From assembly GCF_001279725.1 (NCBI RefSeq), contig NZ_LGDE01000249.1, positions 3,359 to 67,358 on the forward strand: DNA of 64,000 nt, read 5' to 3'. Origin of the DNA: Streptomyces sp. WM4235. GTDB lineage: Bacteria > Actinomycetota > Actinomycetes > Streptomycetales > Streptomycetaceae. A program made the translations under genes and the position numbers. Under the pieces are notes generated by a model. That model saw nothing but the letters and a program-made list of their open reading frames with translations, did no database searches and was not told the origin of the DNA. Position 1 is the stretch's first letter. Every line of letters begins with the position of its first letter. Below are positions 38,452 to 46,494 of this stretch, piece by piece.

Positions 38452-39062
38452 GCGACTACCCCGAAGCAGCTGCCCGCTTCGCCCGGGAGACCGACGGCCA
38501 CGAGATGACCGTGCTCCACGAGGCTGACGGCTACCGGCACCTCCGCTTCGAGAACCCGCAGTACGGCGCGATCTACCGCTTCGATCTGATCACGTGGCCG
38601 CATGGCCTTCTGATCCGAGGCGACGGCCCGAACTTCGTCTTCTCCCTGTACCCGACGGTCGACCTCTTCGAGATGTTCCGGCGGACGGCCCAGGTAGGCG
38701 ACATCAACGCCGGCTACTGGGCGGAGAAGGTGCTCGCCGGGAAGATCCACTCGTGGTCGGAGGATCTGTTCCGCTCCTGGGTGATCGACGAGACGGACAA
38801 CTACGAGGACCACTACCCGGGCCTGGCCAAGGCGATCGACGAGCAGATCCTGAACAGCGACGAGCACAGCCTGGAGTACCGGGGATCCGCCGAGTACGCG
38901 GTCGCCTCGTTCACCCACCTCGACTACCGGCTCCGCTTCCCGGACCGGTGGGAGGAGTCCTTCGAGGACTACTCGTGGGAGTTCCTGTGGGCCTGCCACG
39001 CGATCCGCTGGGGCATCGCCCAGTACGACGCCGCGATGGCGACGCAGGCGGTGGCGTCGTGA
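38448..39062 (+). CDS. Hypothetical phage-type protein
   Basis: 204 residues, acidic and Trp/Tyr rich, from GTG 38448. Features GAIYRFDLITWPHGLLIRGD and FVFSLYPTVDLFEMF; ends in DYSWEFLWACHAIRWGI. Proteins like this recur in early regions of actinobacteriophages, but I know of no function. Confidence 0.7.
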   Translation: MSDYPEAAARFARETDGHEMTVLHEADGYRHLRFENPQYGAIYRFDLITWPHGLLIRGDGPNFVFSLYPTVDLFEMFRRTAQVGDINAGYWAEKVLAGKIHSWSEDLFRSWVIDETDNYEDHYPGLAKAIDEQILNSDEHSLEYRGSAEYAVASFTHLDYRLRFPDRWEESFEDYSWEFLWACHAIRWGIAQYDAAMATQAVAS

Positions 39063-39292
39063 CCTCCGTGACCGTCTCGTCGCCGCTGCTATCCGACCCG
39101 CCGCCCGTCCCGCCGAAGCCGGTCCGCCCGGTCGACCCGGACTTCGCCGCCACCGAGGACGCCGGATACATCGAGTCGCTCGAAGCGTTCGGCGCCCGCA
39201 TCGACCTGCGCCACGCCGCCGGGCTCGCCATCGGTGGCGCCCTGTTCTTGATCGCCGGCTACTACATCCAGACCTGGGGAACCCATGCCTGA
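39059..39292 (+). CDS. Small single-pass membrane protein
   Basis: 77 residues from GTG 39059. Pro-rich N-terminus (PPPVPPKPVRPVDPD) and one C-terminal hydrophobic segment AAGLAIGGALFLIAGYYI. Function unknown. Confidence 0.6.
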   Translation: MTSVTVSSPLLSDPPPVPPKPVRPVDPDFAATEDAGYIESLEAFGARIDLRHAAGLAIGGALFLIAGYYIQTWGTHA

Positions 39293-39542
39293 CCAGAAGC
39301 CCACCCGCATCGTGATGGACGTTGACCGGGACGGCTGGACCAGCGGCCTCCAGCTCAACATCGTGTCTCTCGACGAGCGCGACTGCGGCTGGGGATACCG
39401 ACTCGCTGGCCCCAAGTACAACGGCTCCAGCAAGAACCTGCTGCGCGTTGAGCTGGACGAGCGCGACGCGGCAGAAATCCGGAAGATGCTGGACAAGGCC
39501 TTCCCTCCGGTAGATGCCGAGGTGGCCTCCGATGGACGCTGA
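39285..39542 (+). CDS. Hypothetical element protein
   Basis: 85 residues; a strand-rich core VDRDGWTSGLQLNIVSLDER and a C-terminal helix ERDAAEIRKMLDKAF. Overlaps neighbours by 8 and 11 bases. No family recognised. Confidence 0.6.
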   Translation: MPDQKPTRIVMDVDRDGWTSGLQLNIVSLDERDCGWGYRLAGPKYNGSSKNLLRVELDERDAAEIRKMLDKAFPPVDAEVASDGR

Positions 39543-39837
39543 CACCCGCCTCGCCGAGATCGCCGCCCGCGAGCAGGCCGCCAGCCAGGGGCCGTGGACC
39601 GTCGAGTCGGACCACCCGTCCTTGACCCGATGGGTCGTCTCCGAGGGCGGCACCCTCAGCGCGAACCTGGGCTACCTCGGCAACAACAACCAGGACGACG
39701 CCCGCTTCATCGCCGCCGCCCGCGACGACATCCCGTGGCTGCTGAACGTGATCAAGCAGCTGAAGGCGGAGAACCAGCAGCTGGTCATCGAGAACGACGT
39801 CCTCGAACGCGCCCTCGGTATCGGCGAGGCGGCGTGA
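39532..39837 (+). CDS. Hypothetical element protein with C-terminal coiled coil
   Basis: 101 residues. GPWTVESDHPSLTRWVVSEG followed by a long helix LLNVIKQLKAENQQLVIEND typical of a short coiled coil. Similar proteins with a GPW start are common in phage early regions. Function unknown. Confidence 0.65.
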   Translation: MDADTRLAEIAAREQAASQGPWTVESDHPSLTRWVVSEGGTLSANLGYLGNNNQDDARFIAAARDDIPWLLNVIKQLKAENQQLVIENDVLERALGIGEAA

Positions 39838-39920
39838 TACCGACCACCGCCACCCCGCCCGTCCGCCCGATACGGGTGATGACGCTCCCCGAAGCCGCCA
39901 AGAAGGGACTCCTTCGATGA
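39834..39920 (+). CDS. Very small ORF, 28 residues
   Basis: GTG 39834 overlaps the previous stop and its own stop overlaps the next ATG, so it bridges two genes with 4-base overlaps. Sequence VIPTTATPPVRPIRVMTLPE then AAKKGLLR. May be translated for coupling only. Confidence 0.4.
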   Translation: MIPTTATPPVRPIRVMTLPEAAKKGLLR

Positions 39921-40306
39921 CCGTCCGCCCGCCCATCGTCGGCGCCGCCCTCTGGACCGCCGTCATGAAGGCCGCCGAGAACCGGTGCGAATGCCGGGGC
40001 GCCTGCGGCAAGAAGCATGACCCGGACCGCACCCGCAGCCAGCAGCGATGCGACGTCCGCAACGGTGACCACGTCAGCAAGATCGGCGTGATCGTCCTGA
40101 TCGCGACGCCGCGAGACCCGATCAACGAGGGCGACTTCGCGACCGCCGCCCAGCTGCCCGCCAAGCGCCTGGCCGCGATGTGCCGACCGTGCCACGACGC
40201 GGTGCTCCGCAAGATCCGCAGCGCCGCGAAGAAGTTGGCGCCGAGCGACAGCCTCTTCGACGTCGAGGAGTACCGCGTCGCAAAGCCGACAGCCGGCGCC
40301 GCCTGA
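39917..40306 (+). CDS. HNH-like nuclease
   Basis: 129 residues. RCECRGACGKKH with paired cysteines, then RNGDHVSKIGVIVLIATP (HNH first His/strand) and AAMCRPCHDAVLRK (zinc-binding CxxCH helix). The layout fits a compact HNH endonuclease. Target unknown. Confidence 0.65.
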   Translation: MTVRPPIVGAALWTAVMKAAENRCECRGACGKKHDPDRTRSQQRCDVRNGDHVSKIGVIVLIATPRDPINEGDFATAAQLPAKRLAAMCRPCHDAVLRKIRSAAKKLAPSDSLFDVEEYRVAKPTAGAA

Positions 40307-40463
40307 AGACCGCCGGGCCGGCGGATGTCACCCGGCCCCCGAGCCCGGCCACCAACCACCAAGCCGGCCGTCGAGCGCACTCCCTCGCGCTCCGGCCAGG
40401 GGCACCGCCCATCCTCCCCCCGCCAGGCGGTGCCCCACCCATCCCTCAACCAGGAGAAACGCC

Positions 40464-40712
40464 ATGCCCGACAGCATCGAAATCAGCCGCGAACTCGCCT
40501 GCCAAGTCCTGTGGGTCTTCGGCTACGAGGGTTTCCCGGGCGGCACATTCCAGAGCAAGGTCCTCGACCTGATCGCCCACGCCGACAAGGTGAACGAAGC
40601 CCGACTCACCCTGGCCTTCCCGGCCGAGGTCGCCGCCGTCCGCATCGCCAAGCATGACGAGGACGGCATCGCAAAGTTGCGGGCCATCGCCGACGGGCAG
40701 GCCGCCGCGTGA
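40464..40712 (+). CDS. Hypothetical element protein
   Basis: 82 residues with SD AGGAG before the ATG, the first gene after a 157-base gap that shows no gene. Helical (ISRELACQVLWVFGYEGFPG; KVLDLIAHADKVNEARL). No family recognised. Confidence 0.6.
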   Translation: MPDSIEISRELACQVLWVFGYEGFPGGTFQSKVLDLIAHADKVNEARLTLAFPAEVAAVRIAKHDEDGIAKLRAIADGQAAA

Positions 40713-40816
40713 GCCGCATCGAATGCGTCCGCTGCCATGACCCGGCCGGACCGTTCGTCCGCACCCCAGAAGGCCCCGTCTGCGAGGACTGCGCCGAAGC
40801 GGAGGCCGAACGGTGA
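40709..40816 (+). CDS. Zinc-finger microprotein, 35 residues
   Basis: GTG 40709 to TGA 40816: MSRIECVRCHDPAGPF ... PVCEDCAEAEAER, with CxxC and CxxC pairs forming a single zinc knuckle. 4-base overlaps with both neighbours support translation. Confidence 0.55.
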   Translation: MSRIECVRCHDPAGPFVRTPEGPVCEDCAEAEAER

Positions 40817-41634
40817 CCGACGCCGCCGCGGTCGAGCCCGGCCTGTACGACATCCCGGCCGAGCTGTACCACTCCGACCCGGTCCCCGGCGGCAGCCTCT
40901 CCTCGTCCGGCGCCAAGCTCCTCGCCGACTGCCCCGCCCGATTCAAGTGGCAGCTCGACAACCCGCAGCCCTACAAGGCGGCGTTCGAGTTCGGCACCGC
41001 GGCGCACACCGTCGTCCTCGGCGACGGACCGGAGCTCGTCGTCGTGGACGCCGACCTCTGGAACACCAACGAGATAAAAGCCAAGGTCGCCGCCATACGG
41101 GAAGCCGGCGGGATCCCGCTCAAGCAGGCCGCCTATCAGCGGATCTGCGACATGGCCGAAGCCCTCGCCGCCCACCCGATCGCCTCGGAGATCTTCACTC
41201 CAGGGACCGGCATCGCCGAACAGTCGGCGTTCTGGTTCGACGGATCGATCTGGCGCCGCAGCCGCTTCGACTGGCTCCGCGACAACGAGATCGACGACTA
41301 CAAGACCACCGCCTCCGTCCACCCCGACGCCCTCCAAAAGACCGTCCACCAGTTCGGATATCACCAGCAAGAGGACTTCTACAGGGCCGTCGCCATCGGC
41401 CTCGGACTCATCCCGCCGACCGGCATCTTCCAGTTTGTCTTCCAGGAGAAGCAGCCACCGTACCTGGTGGAGGTCGCCGAGCTCGACCCCGTCGCCAAGT
41501 CGGTCGGCCGATACCTGAACGACTTCGCGATCAGCCGCTACCTGTCCGGCCGCGAGACCGGCCACTGGCCCAGCTACTCCGAGACCTCCACCGTCATCTC
41601 GCTGCCGCCGTACATCGAGCGCCAGTACTCCTAG
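40813..41634 (+). CDS. PD-(D/E)XK exonuclease, RecE/exonuclease VIII-like
   Basis: 273 residues from GTG 40813. The DUF3799/RecE-type nuclease core: SSSGAKLLADCPARFKWQ near 38, FEFGTAAHTVVLG near 64, metal-binding Asp in RSRFDWL and catalytic D-Y-K in EIDDYKTT (about 155-168), and the QxxxY helix YHQQEDFY near 185. Degrades dsDNA ends to expose single strands for annealing. Immediately precedes a Sak4-like ATPase, so the two probably form a phage recombination pair. Confidence 0.82.
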   Translation: MTDAAAVEPGLYDIPAELYHSDPVPGGSLSSSGAKLLADCPARFKWQLDNPQPYKAAFEFGTAAHTVVLGDGPELVVVDADLWNTNEIKAKVAAIREAGGIPLKQAAYQRICDMAEALAAHPIASEIFTPGTGIAEQSAFWFDGSIWRRSRFDWLRDNEIDDYKTTASVHPDALQKTVHQFGYHQQEDFYRAVAIGLGLIPPTGIFQFVFQEKQPPYLVEVAELDPVAKSVGRYLNDFAISRYLSGRETGHWPSYSETSTVISLPPYIERQYS

Positions 41635-41642
41635 GAGACACC

Positions 41643-42428
41643 GTGTCCCAACTCCCCCCGCCCGTCCGGGCAGCCCGCCCCCAGCAGGACAACCCCACCT
41701 CCGACAAGCCGTTTGCGTTCCAGCCCGCAAGCAAGGCCGGACGCAAGGTCCGCCTCTCGATCCAAGGCGTCTCCGGGTCCGGCAAGACCTGGACCAGCCT
41801 GTCCACTGCGGCAGGCCTCGCCGAAGGAGAGCGGTTCGCCGTCATCGACACCGAGCACGGAGCCTCCTCCCTGTACGCCGGGGAGCGCGGCATCCAGTTC
41901 GACGTCCTCCCCATGGACCGCTACGACCCCCGCGACCTCATGAAGGCCCTCGACGCCGCGGCCAGCATCGGCTACCCGGTCGTCACCATTGACTCGCTCA
42001 GCCACTACTGGAAGGGCACCGACGGCACCCTCGACCAGGTTGAAAAGGCGGCCAGCCGGTACGGCGGCAACAGCTTCGCGGGCTGGAAGGACGGCACCCC
42101 GCTCCAGAACGACATGGTCGAGAAGCTCCTCACATACCCGGGCCACGTCGTCGCGACGATGCGGTCGGCCACCGAGTGGGTCCTGCAGGAGAACGCCCGC
42201 GGGCGCAAAGAGCCGGTCATGGTCGGCATGCGGGCCGAACAGCGTAAAGGCATCGAGTACGAGTTCGACGTCGCCGCCGAGATGAACATCGAGAACCGGC
42301 TGCGCTTCCTCAAGTCCCGTTGTCCGGCACTGCACCAGCAGATCCTCGAACGCCCTGACGGAGCCCGGGACATCGCCAAGCCGCTCCTCGACTGGCTGCG
42401 CTCCGGCGCCCAGCCCCAGCAGCAGTAG
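41643..42428 (+). CDS. RecA-fold ATPase, Sak4-like phage recombinase
   Basis: 261 residues from GTG 41643. Walker A GVSGSGKT near 41-48, DTEHGASSLYA near 72, Walker B PVVTIDSLSHYW near 107, and a conserved C-terminal strand VVATMRSATEWVLQENARG. This is the phage AAA_24/Sak4 type that promotes single-strand annealing. Located 8 bases after the RecE-like gene. Confidence 0.8.
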   Translation: MSQLPPPVRAARPQQDNPTSDKPFAFQPASKAGRKVRLSIQGVSGSGKTWTSLSTAAGLAEGERFAVIDTEHGASSLYAGERGIQFDVLPMDRYDPRDLMKALDAAASIGYPVVTIDSLSHYWKGTDGTLDQVEKAASRYGGNSFAGWKDGTPLQNDMVEKLLTYPGHVVATMRSATEWVLQENARGRKEPVMVGMRAEQRKGIEYEFDVAAEMNIENRLRFLKSRCPALHQQILERPDGARDIAKPLLDWLRSGAQPQQQ

Positions 42429-42503
42429 CCCCGGGCCGCCCCGCCCGCCACTAACAGGCGGGGTGGCCCAGCCCAGAACAGCACACGTGAGAGGACCACC
42501 GCT

Positions 42504-42869
42504 ATGACCCGTCGCCTCACCGTCGCCGAACGCCACGCCGCCGTCGAGAAGGATCTCCTCCTCACCGAGATAGCCAGCCGATCCAGCTGGGACCAGTTCC
42601 TCGTCGAGCAGGCCCTCTTCGCCGTACTGCGCGAACGCGGCACCGCTTCCGCCAACGACCTGCGCGTCCTGCTCCCCGAGCTCGGCCGCGGCTTCCTCGG
42701 CGCCGCGATCACCGCGATGCGGGCTGGCGGTCTCATCCAGCACACCGGCGAGACGGTCCCCTCGACGCTGGACAGCACCAACGGGCACCGCCTCGCCGTC
42801 TGGCAGCTCACCAACAAGGGCATCGCCGTCGCCACCCGCAACAACGCGGCCCGACGGAGGGCGGCATGA
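42504..42869 (+). CDS. Winged-helix protein
   Basis: 121 residues. FLVEQALFAVLRERGTASAN, VLLPELGRGFLGAAITAMRAG and WQLTNKGIAVATRN form a winged HTH with an N-terminal helix. Likely a DNA-binding accessory protein of the element. Confidence 0.6.
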   Translation: MTRRLTVAERHAAVEKDLLLTEIASRSSWDQFLVEQALFAVLRERGTASANDLRVLLPELGRGFLGAAITAMRAGGLIQHTGETVPSTLDSTNGHRLAVWQLTNKGIAVATRNNAARRRAA

Positions 42870-43123
42870 GCTGGCTGTGGTGGGGCCTCGGAGCCTGGAT
42901 CGCCGTCGACATCGCCGCTGCCGCCCTCTGGGCCGCCCATGGACGCCGGGTCAAGCGCCGCCAAGAGATCCGCGACGCGCTCCGGTCGATCGGCCGGGAG
43001 CGCGCCCGCGAGGCCGCCCTCGAACGCAACCTCACCATCGCCCTCGCCGGCCGCCGACGAATCGTCCAAGCCGCCCTCGACCGCATCCCCCAGCAGACCC
43101 GCCGGACGGAGGAAGACCAGTGA
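42866..43123 (+). CDS. Small membrane protein with basic tail
   Basis: 85 residues. One N-terminal transmembrane helix (LWWGLGAWIAVDIAAAALWA) then a highly Arg-rich cytoplasmic helix. Starts by ATGA overlap. Function unknown. Confidence 0.6.
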   Translation: MSWLWWGLGAWIAVDIAAAALWAAHGRRVKRRQEIRDALRSIGRERAREAALERNLTIALAGRRRIVQAALDRIPQQTRRTEEDQ

Positions 43124-43833
43124 CCAGCAACCCCTCTAAGGGTCCGCTAGTCGAAGTGGAACCGACCCGACAGCACGTGCGGGCGCTCATGGCGGCTGGC
43201 GTGTCTGTGCTGCGCCTGTCCATCCACGCCGGAGTCAGCACCGCCGTGATCGCCAACATCCTGTACCCCAGCCCGGGACGGAAGCGTTCGCAGACCATCC
43301 GCAAGGGCAACGCCGCCGCGCTACTGGCCGTCGGCCCCCGGGACGTCGTGCAGGGACGCGTTGACGCCACAGGTACCAAGCGGCGGATCCAGGCCCTGGT
43401 GGCCAACGGGTGGCCCCTCCTGCAGATCGGCCCGCACGTCAAGCGACACCCCTACTACCTGAGTGACCTGCTCAAGCAGGACCGCGTCTACGCCTACACG
43501 GCCCACGATGTCGCCGTCGGCTATGAGCGGCTATGGAACGCGAACCCGCAAGCCCACGGCGTCACCGTCCACGCGTCAGCCATCGCCCGGACGCACGCCG
43601 CCAAGAAGGGCTGGGTCCCGCCGGCCGCCTGGGACGACGAGCTGATCGACGATCCCGAAGCCCAGTCGGCCTTCGCCCCCGAGATGAGCCGCGCCGAACT
43701 CGCCGCATACCGCCGGCAAGAGATCGCACACCTCGCCTCGTTCGGCATCCCCGAGCACGACATCGCCAGCCGCCTCGACATGGCACCCCACTACGTCCGG
43801 GACCTGATCCGCGACATGCGAAAGGCCGCCTGA
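43120..43833 (+). CDS. Phage-type HTH DNA-binding protein
   Basis: 237 residues from GTG 43120. Contains two or three HTH-like units: VRALMAAGVSVLRLSIHAGV with STAVIANILYP, then RIQALVANGWPLLQIGPHVK and EIAHLASFGIPEHDIASRLD with MAPHYVRDLIRD. Such repeat-HTH proteins occur in actinophage lysogeny and early regions. Likely regulatory. Confidence 0.68.
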   Translation: MTSNPSKGPLVEVEPTRQHVRALMAAGVSVLRLSIHAGVSTAVIANILYPSPGRKRSQTIRKGNAAALLAVGPRDVVQGRVDATGTKRRIQALVANGWPLLQIGPHVKRHPYYLSDLLKQDRVYAYTAHDVAVGYERLWNANPQAHGVTVHASAIARTHAAKKGWVPPAAWDDELIDDPEAQSAFAPEMSRAELAAYRRQEIAHLASFGIPEHDIASRLDMAPHYVRDLIRDMRKAA

Positions 43834-44972
43834 TGACGAACCTCTCCCTGTGTTCCGGGTTCGGCGGGCTGGACTTGGCCGTCGAGCAGATCACCGGCAA
43901 CAAGACCACCGTCTACGCCGAGAACGACCGTTTCGCCGCCCAGGTCATGGCCGCCCGCTTCCCGTGGGCCACCAACCTCGGCGACATCACCACCACCGAC
44001 TGGGCCGACCTCGCCGCCCAGTACGAGTTCGACACCATCTCGGCCGGGTTCCCGTGCCAGGACATCAGCAACGCAGGTAAGCGGAAGGGAATCACCGGTG
44101 CCCGGTCAGGGATCTGGAAGCAAGTTGTTGAGGCTGTTCGCCACACTCGACCGCGCCTCGTCTTCCTGGAAAACGTGGAAGCGATCCGGTCGCGGGGCCT
44201 CGACGTCGTCGTCGCAGACCTGGCCTCGATCGGGTATGACGCGAGGTGGACAGGCGTACCAGCTCGTGACGTCGGCGCCCCGCACCTCCGCTGGCGCTGG
44301 TTCTGCGTCGCGTACCCCACTGCTACCGACCCCGAGCGCGGCGGACGGTACCGGTGGCCCCGGGACATCGCCGAAGCGGAAGGGCGGACTGAACCTGCGG
44401 ACGGCCGTCACCAGGCTGCCGGCGCCGACGAGCGAGTGAAGCTCCTCCCCACCCCATCCGCCGGCAACTTCAACGACGGCGAGGCACTCGAATCCTGGAT
44501 GGCGCGCCGGGATCGACTGAAGGCCAAGGGCGTGAACGGGAACGGCATGGGCACCCCGCTGTCCATCGCGGTCCAGCTCCTCCCCACCCCGAAAGCCTCC
44601 GACGGGCCGAACGGCGGGCCGAACCAGCGTGACACGAAGGGCAACTACTACCTGCCCGGCATCGCGGTCCGTCTCGATCGGGACTGGGTGACGGTCGACG
44701 GCGTCGACTACGGGCCGGCGATCCGCCGCTGGGAAGCCATCCTCGGCCGGCCCGCACCCGAGCCCACCGAGCCCGGCCAGCGCGGCAACCGGCGCATCAC
44801 CGCCCGCTTCGTCGAGTGGGTCATGGGAGCCGACGCGGGCTGGATCACCGACCTCGACATCCCGCGCGCCCAGCAGATCAAGATCGGCGGCAACGGCGTC
44901 GTCACCCGCCAGGCCGTCGAGGGATACCGCCGGTTGCTCGTCCCCGACCTCGCCGCCATGGCCGCGGCCTAG
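43833..44972 (+). CDS. DNA C5-cytosine methyltransferase
   Basis: 379 residues. Motif I LCSGFGGLDLAVEQ at 6-19, motif IV with catalytic Cys in AGFPCQDIS near 75, ENV in VFLENVEAI near 110, a diverged motif VIII (PHLRWRWF in place of QxRxR), and C-terminal motif X GGNGVVTRQAVEG. No restriction endonuclease is adjacent, so it is probably an orphan phage-type methylase protecting element DNA on transfer. Confidence 0.9.
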   Translation: MTNLSLCSGFGGLDLAVEQITGNKTTVYAENDRFAAQVMAARFPWATNLGDITTTDWADLAAQYEFDTISAGFPCQDISNAGKRKGITGARSGIWKQVVEAVRHTRPRLVFLENVEAIRSRGLDVVVADLASIGYDARWTGVPARDVGAPHLRWRWFCVAYPTATDPERGGRYRWPRDIAEAEGRTEPADGRHQAAGADERVKLLPTPSAGNFNDGEALESWMARRDRLKAKGVNGNGMGTPLSIAVQLLPTPKASDGPNGGPNQRDTKGNYYLPGIAVRLDRDWVTVDGVDYGPAIRRWEAILGRPAPEPTEPGQRGNRRITARFVEWVMGADAGWITDLDIPRAQQIKIGGNGVVTRQAVEGYRRLLVPDLAAMAAA

Positions 44973-45011
44973 CCCCTCCCACCACCCGCACCAGCCAGAG
45001 AGAAGCATCCG

Positions 45012-45890
45012 ATGGCCGAGAAGGACAAGCGCACCTACGTGAAGGTGCACGACGGTCTGCCGGACCACCCGAAGATCATCAAAGCGGGCGGAGAGGCGGC
45101 CTGGATGTACGTCTGCGGGCTCGCCTACGCCTCCCGTCAGCTGACCGACGGCGCGATCCCGAAGCACCTTGTCCGCCGGCTGACGGATGGAAGCAACCCT
45201 GAAGCAAATGCTTCGGCACTGCTTCGCGTTGGCTTGTGGCACGAAGCCGAACACGACTGCCCGAAGTGCCCGCCAGCCGAGCCCGACACCTACGTCATCC
45301 ACGACTACGTCATCCACCAGCGTTCCGCTTCGGAGGTCGAAGACCTTCGAGCCAAACGCTCCGCCGCAGGCCAGAAGGGTGGCAGGCGGTCCGGCGAGTC
45401 TCGGCGTTCCTCCTCCGAACGTGAAGCAAACGCTGAAGCACTTGCTTCGGATTTGGTGAAGCAAAACGGAAGCAAAACCGAACCAGAGACAGAGACAGAG
45501 ACAGAAGTAAAAGAAAAGACTTCTCGAACTCCTGCGGAGTCCGCCGATGCCCCCCCTCGACACGACGTCGAACGGGTCTGCAAGCACCTGGCGACCGTGA
45601 TCGAGAAGGGCGGCGACAAGCGCCCCCGCATCACGGACAAGTGGCGGACCGACATGCGCCGCCTGCTCGACCTTGATGGCGTCACTCCCGACCGGGCCAT
45701 TGCGGCGATCGACTGGGCGCACGCCAACAAGTTCTGGAATGCCCACATCCTCAGCCCGGCCAAGCTCCGGGAGAAGTACCCCACCCTCCGCCGCCAGGCC
45801 ATCGCCGAGCGCAGCCAGGGTGCCGGCCCCCAAACCACCGAACGCAACCTCACCGACGAGGAGATCGAAAGTGCCTCCCACTTCGCCTGA
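45012..45890 (+). CDS. Phage replication-organiser protein (DnaD/O-like)
   Basis: 292 residues. A winged-helix N-terminus (AAWMYVCGLAYASRQLTDGA ... RRLTDG ... LLRVGLWHEAEH), a variable acidic/basic linker (TETETEVKEKTS near 160), then a C-terminal helical domain with FWNAHILSPAKLREKYPTL near 255, typical of primosome loaders that recruit helicase. Followed by DnaC- and DnaB-like genes. The linker is less GC rich than its surroundings, with AAGCAAA/TGCTTCG runs. Confidence 0.78.
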   Translation: MAEKDKRTYVKVHDGLPDHPKIIKAGGEAAWMYVCGLAYASRQLTDGAIPKHLVRRLTDGSNPEANASALLRVGLWHEAEHDCPKCPPAEPDTYVIHDYVIHQRSASEVEDLRAKRSAAGQKGGRRSGESRRSSSEREANAEALASDLVKQNGSKTEPETETETEVKEKTSRTPAESADAPPRHDVERVCKHLATVIEKGGDKRPRITDKWRTDMRRLLDLDGVTPDRAIAAIDWAHANKFWNAHILSPAKLREKYPTLRRQAIAERSQGAGPQTTERNLTDEEIESASHFA

Positions 45891-46494
45891 CGACAGCCCG
45901 ATGGACTCCTGGCGCAACGAGCGTCGAGACCAGGCCGTCGCCGCCTTCCAGGACCGCATCCCGGCCCTGTACTCCAACGAGATCAACCTGCACGACGACG
46001 TCAACACCTGGGCCGACTGCGAGACGGGAGCACCGACCAGCCTCTTCATCTGGGGGCCGCTCGGCGTCGGCAAGACCCACACCGCCTGGCGTGCCGCCCG
46101 CCGCTGGGTCGCCGCCCAGTTCGCCGGCGAGTACCGCGGCACCCCCGTCGTGCAGACCTGGCGATCCACCGCCCTCTTCGACGCGCTCCGCCCCGACAGC
46201 GAGGGCGGCACCCCGAAGAAGCTGATGCGGGACCTCCAGACCGCGCACCTGCTGTACATCGACGACCTGGCCGCGGCCCGCGTCTCCCCGTCCGGCTGGA
46301 CCCAGGAACGCCTGTACGAGATCTTCGACGAGCGTTACGTGAACCGACTGCCCGTCCTGATCACCAGCGACGTCAAGCCCAACCAGATCAGCCACATCGT
46401 CGGCGAGCGCGTCACCTCCCGCGCCGCCGAGATCTTCCGCGGCGGAGTCGTCCACCTCGCCGGCAGCGACCGCCGCCAGGGCGGTGCCGCGTGA
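45871..46494 (+). CDS. DnaC-like helicase loader ATPase
   Basis: 207 residues from GTG 45871 (alternative ATG 45901). Walker A WGPLGVGKTHTAW near 61-73, Walker B LLYIDDLAAAR near 128, sensor I LITSDVKP near 165 and C-terminal Arg finger RGGVVHLAGSDRR region. An AAA+ loader for the DnaB-like helicase encoded next (4-base overlap). Confidence 0.82.
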   Translation: MPPTSPDDSPMDSWRNERRDQAVAAFQDRIPALYSNEINLHDDVNTWADCETGAPTSLFIWGPLGVGKTHTAWRAARRWVAAQFAGEYRGTPVVQTWRSTALFDALRPDSEGGTPKKLMRDLQTAHLLYIDDLAAARVSPSGWTQERLYEIFDERYVNRLPVLITSDVKPNQISHIVGERVTSRAAEIFRGGVVHLAGSDRRQGGAA

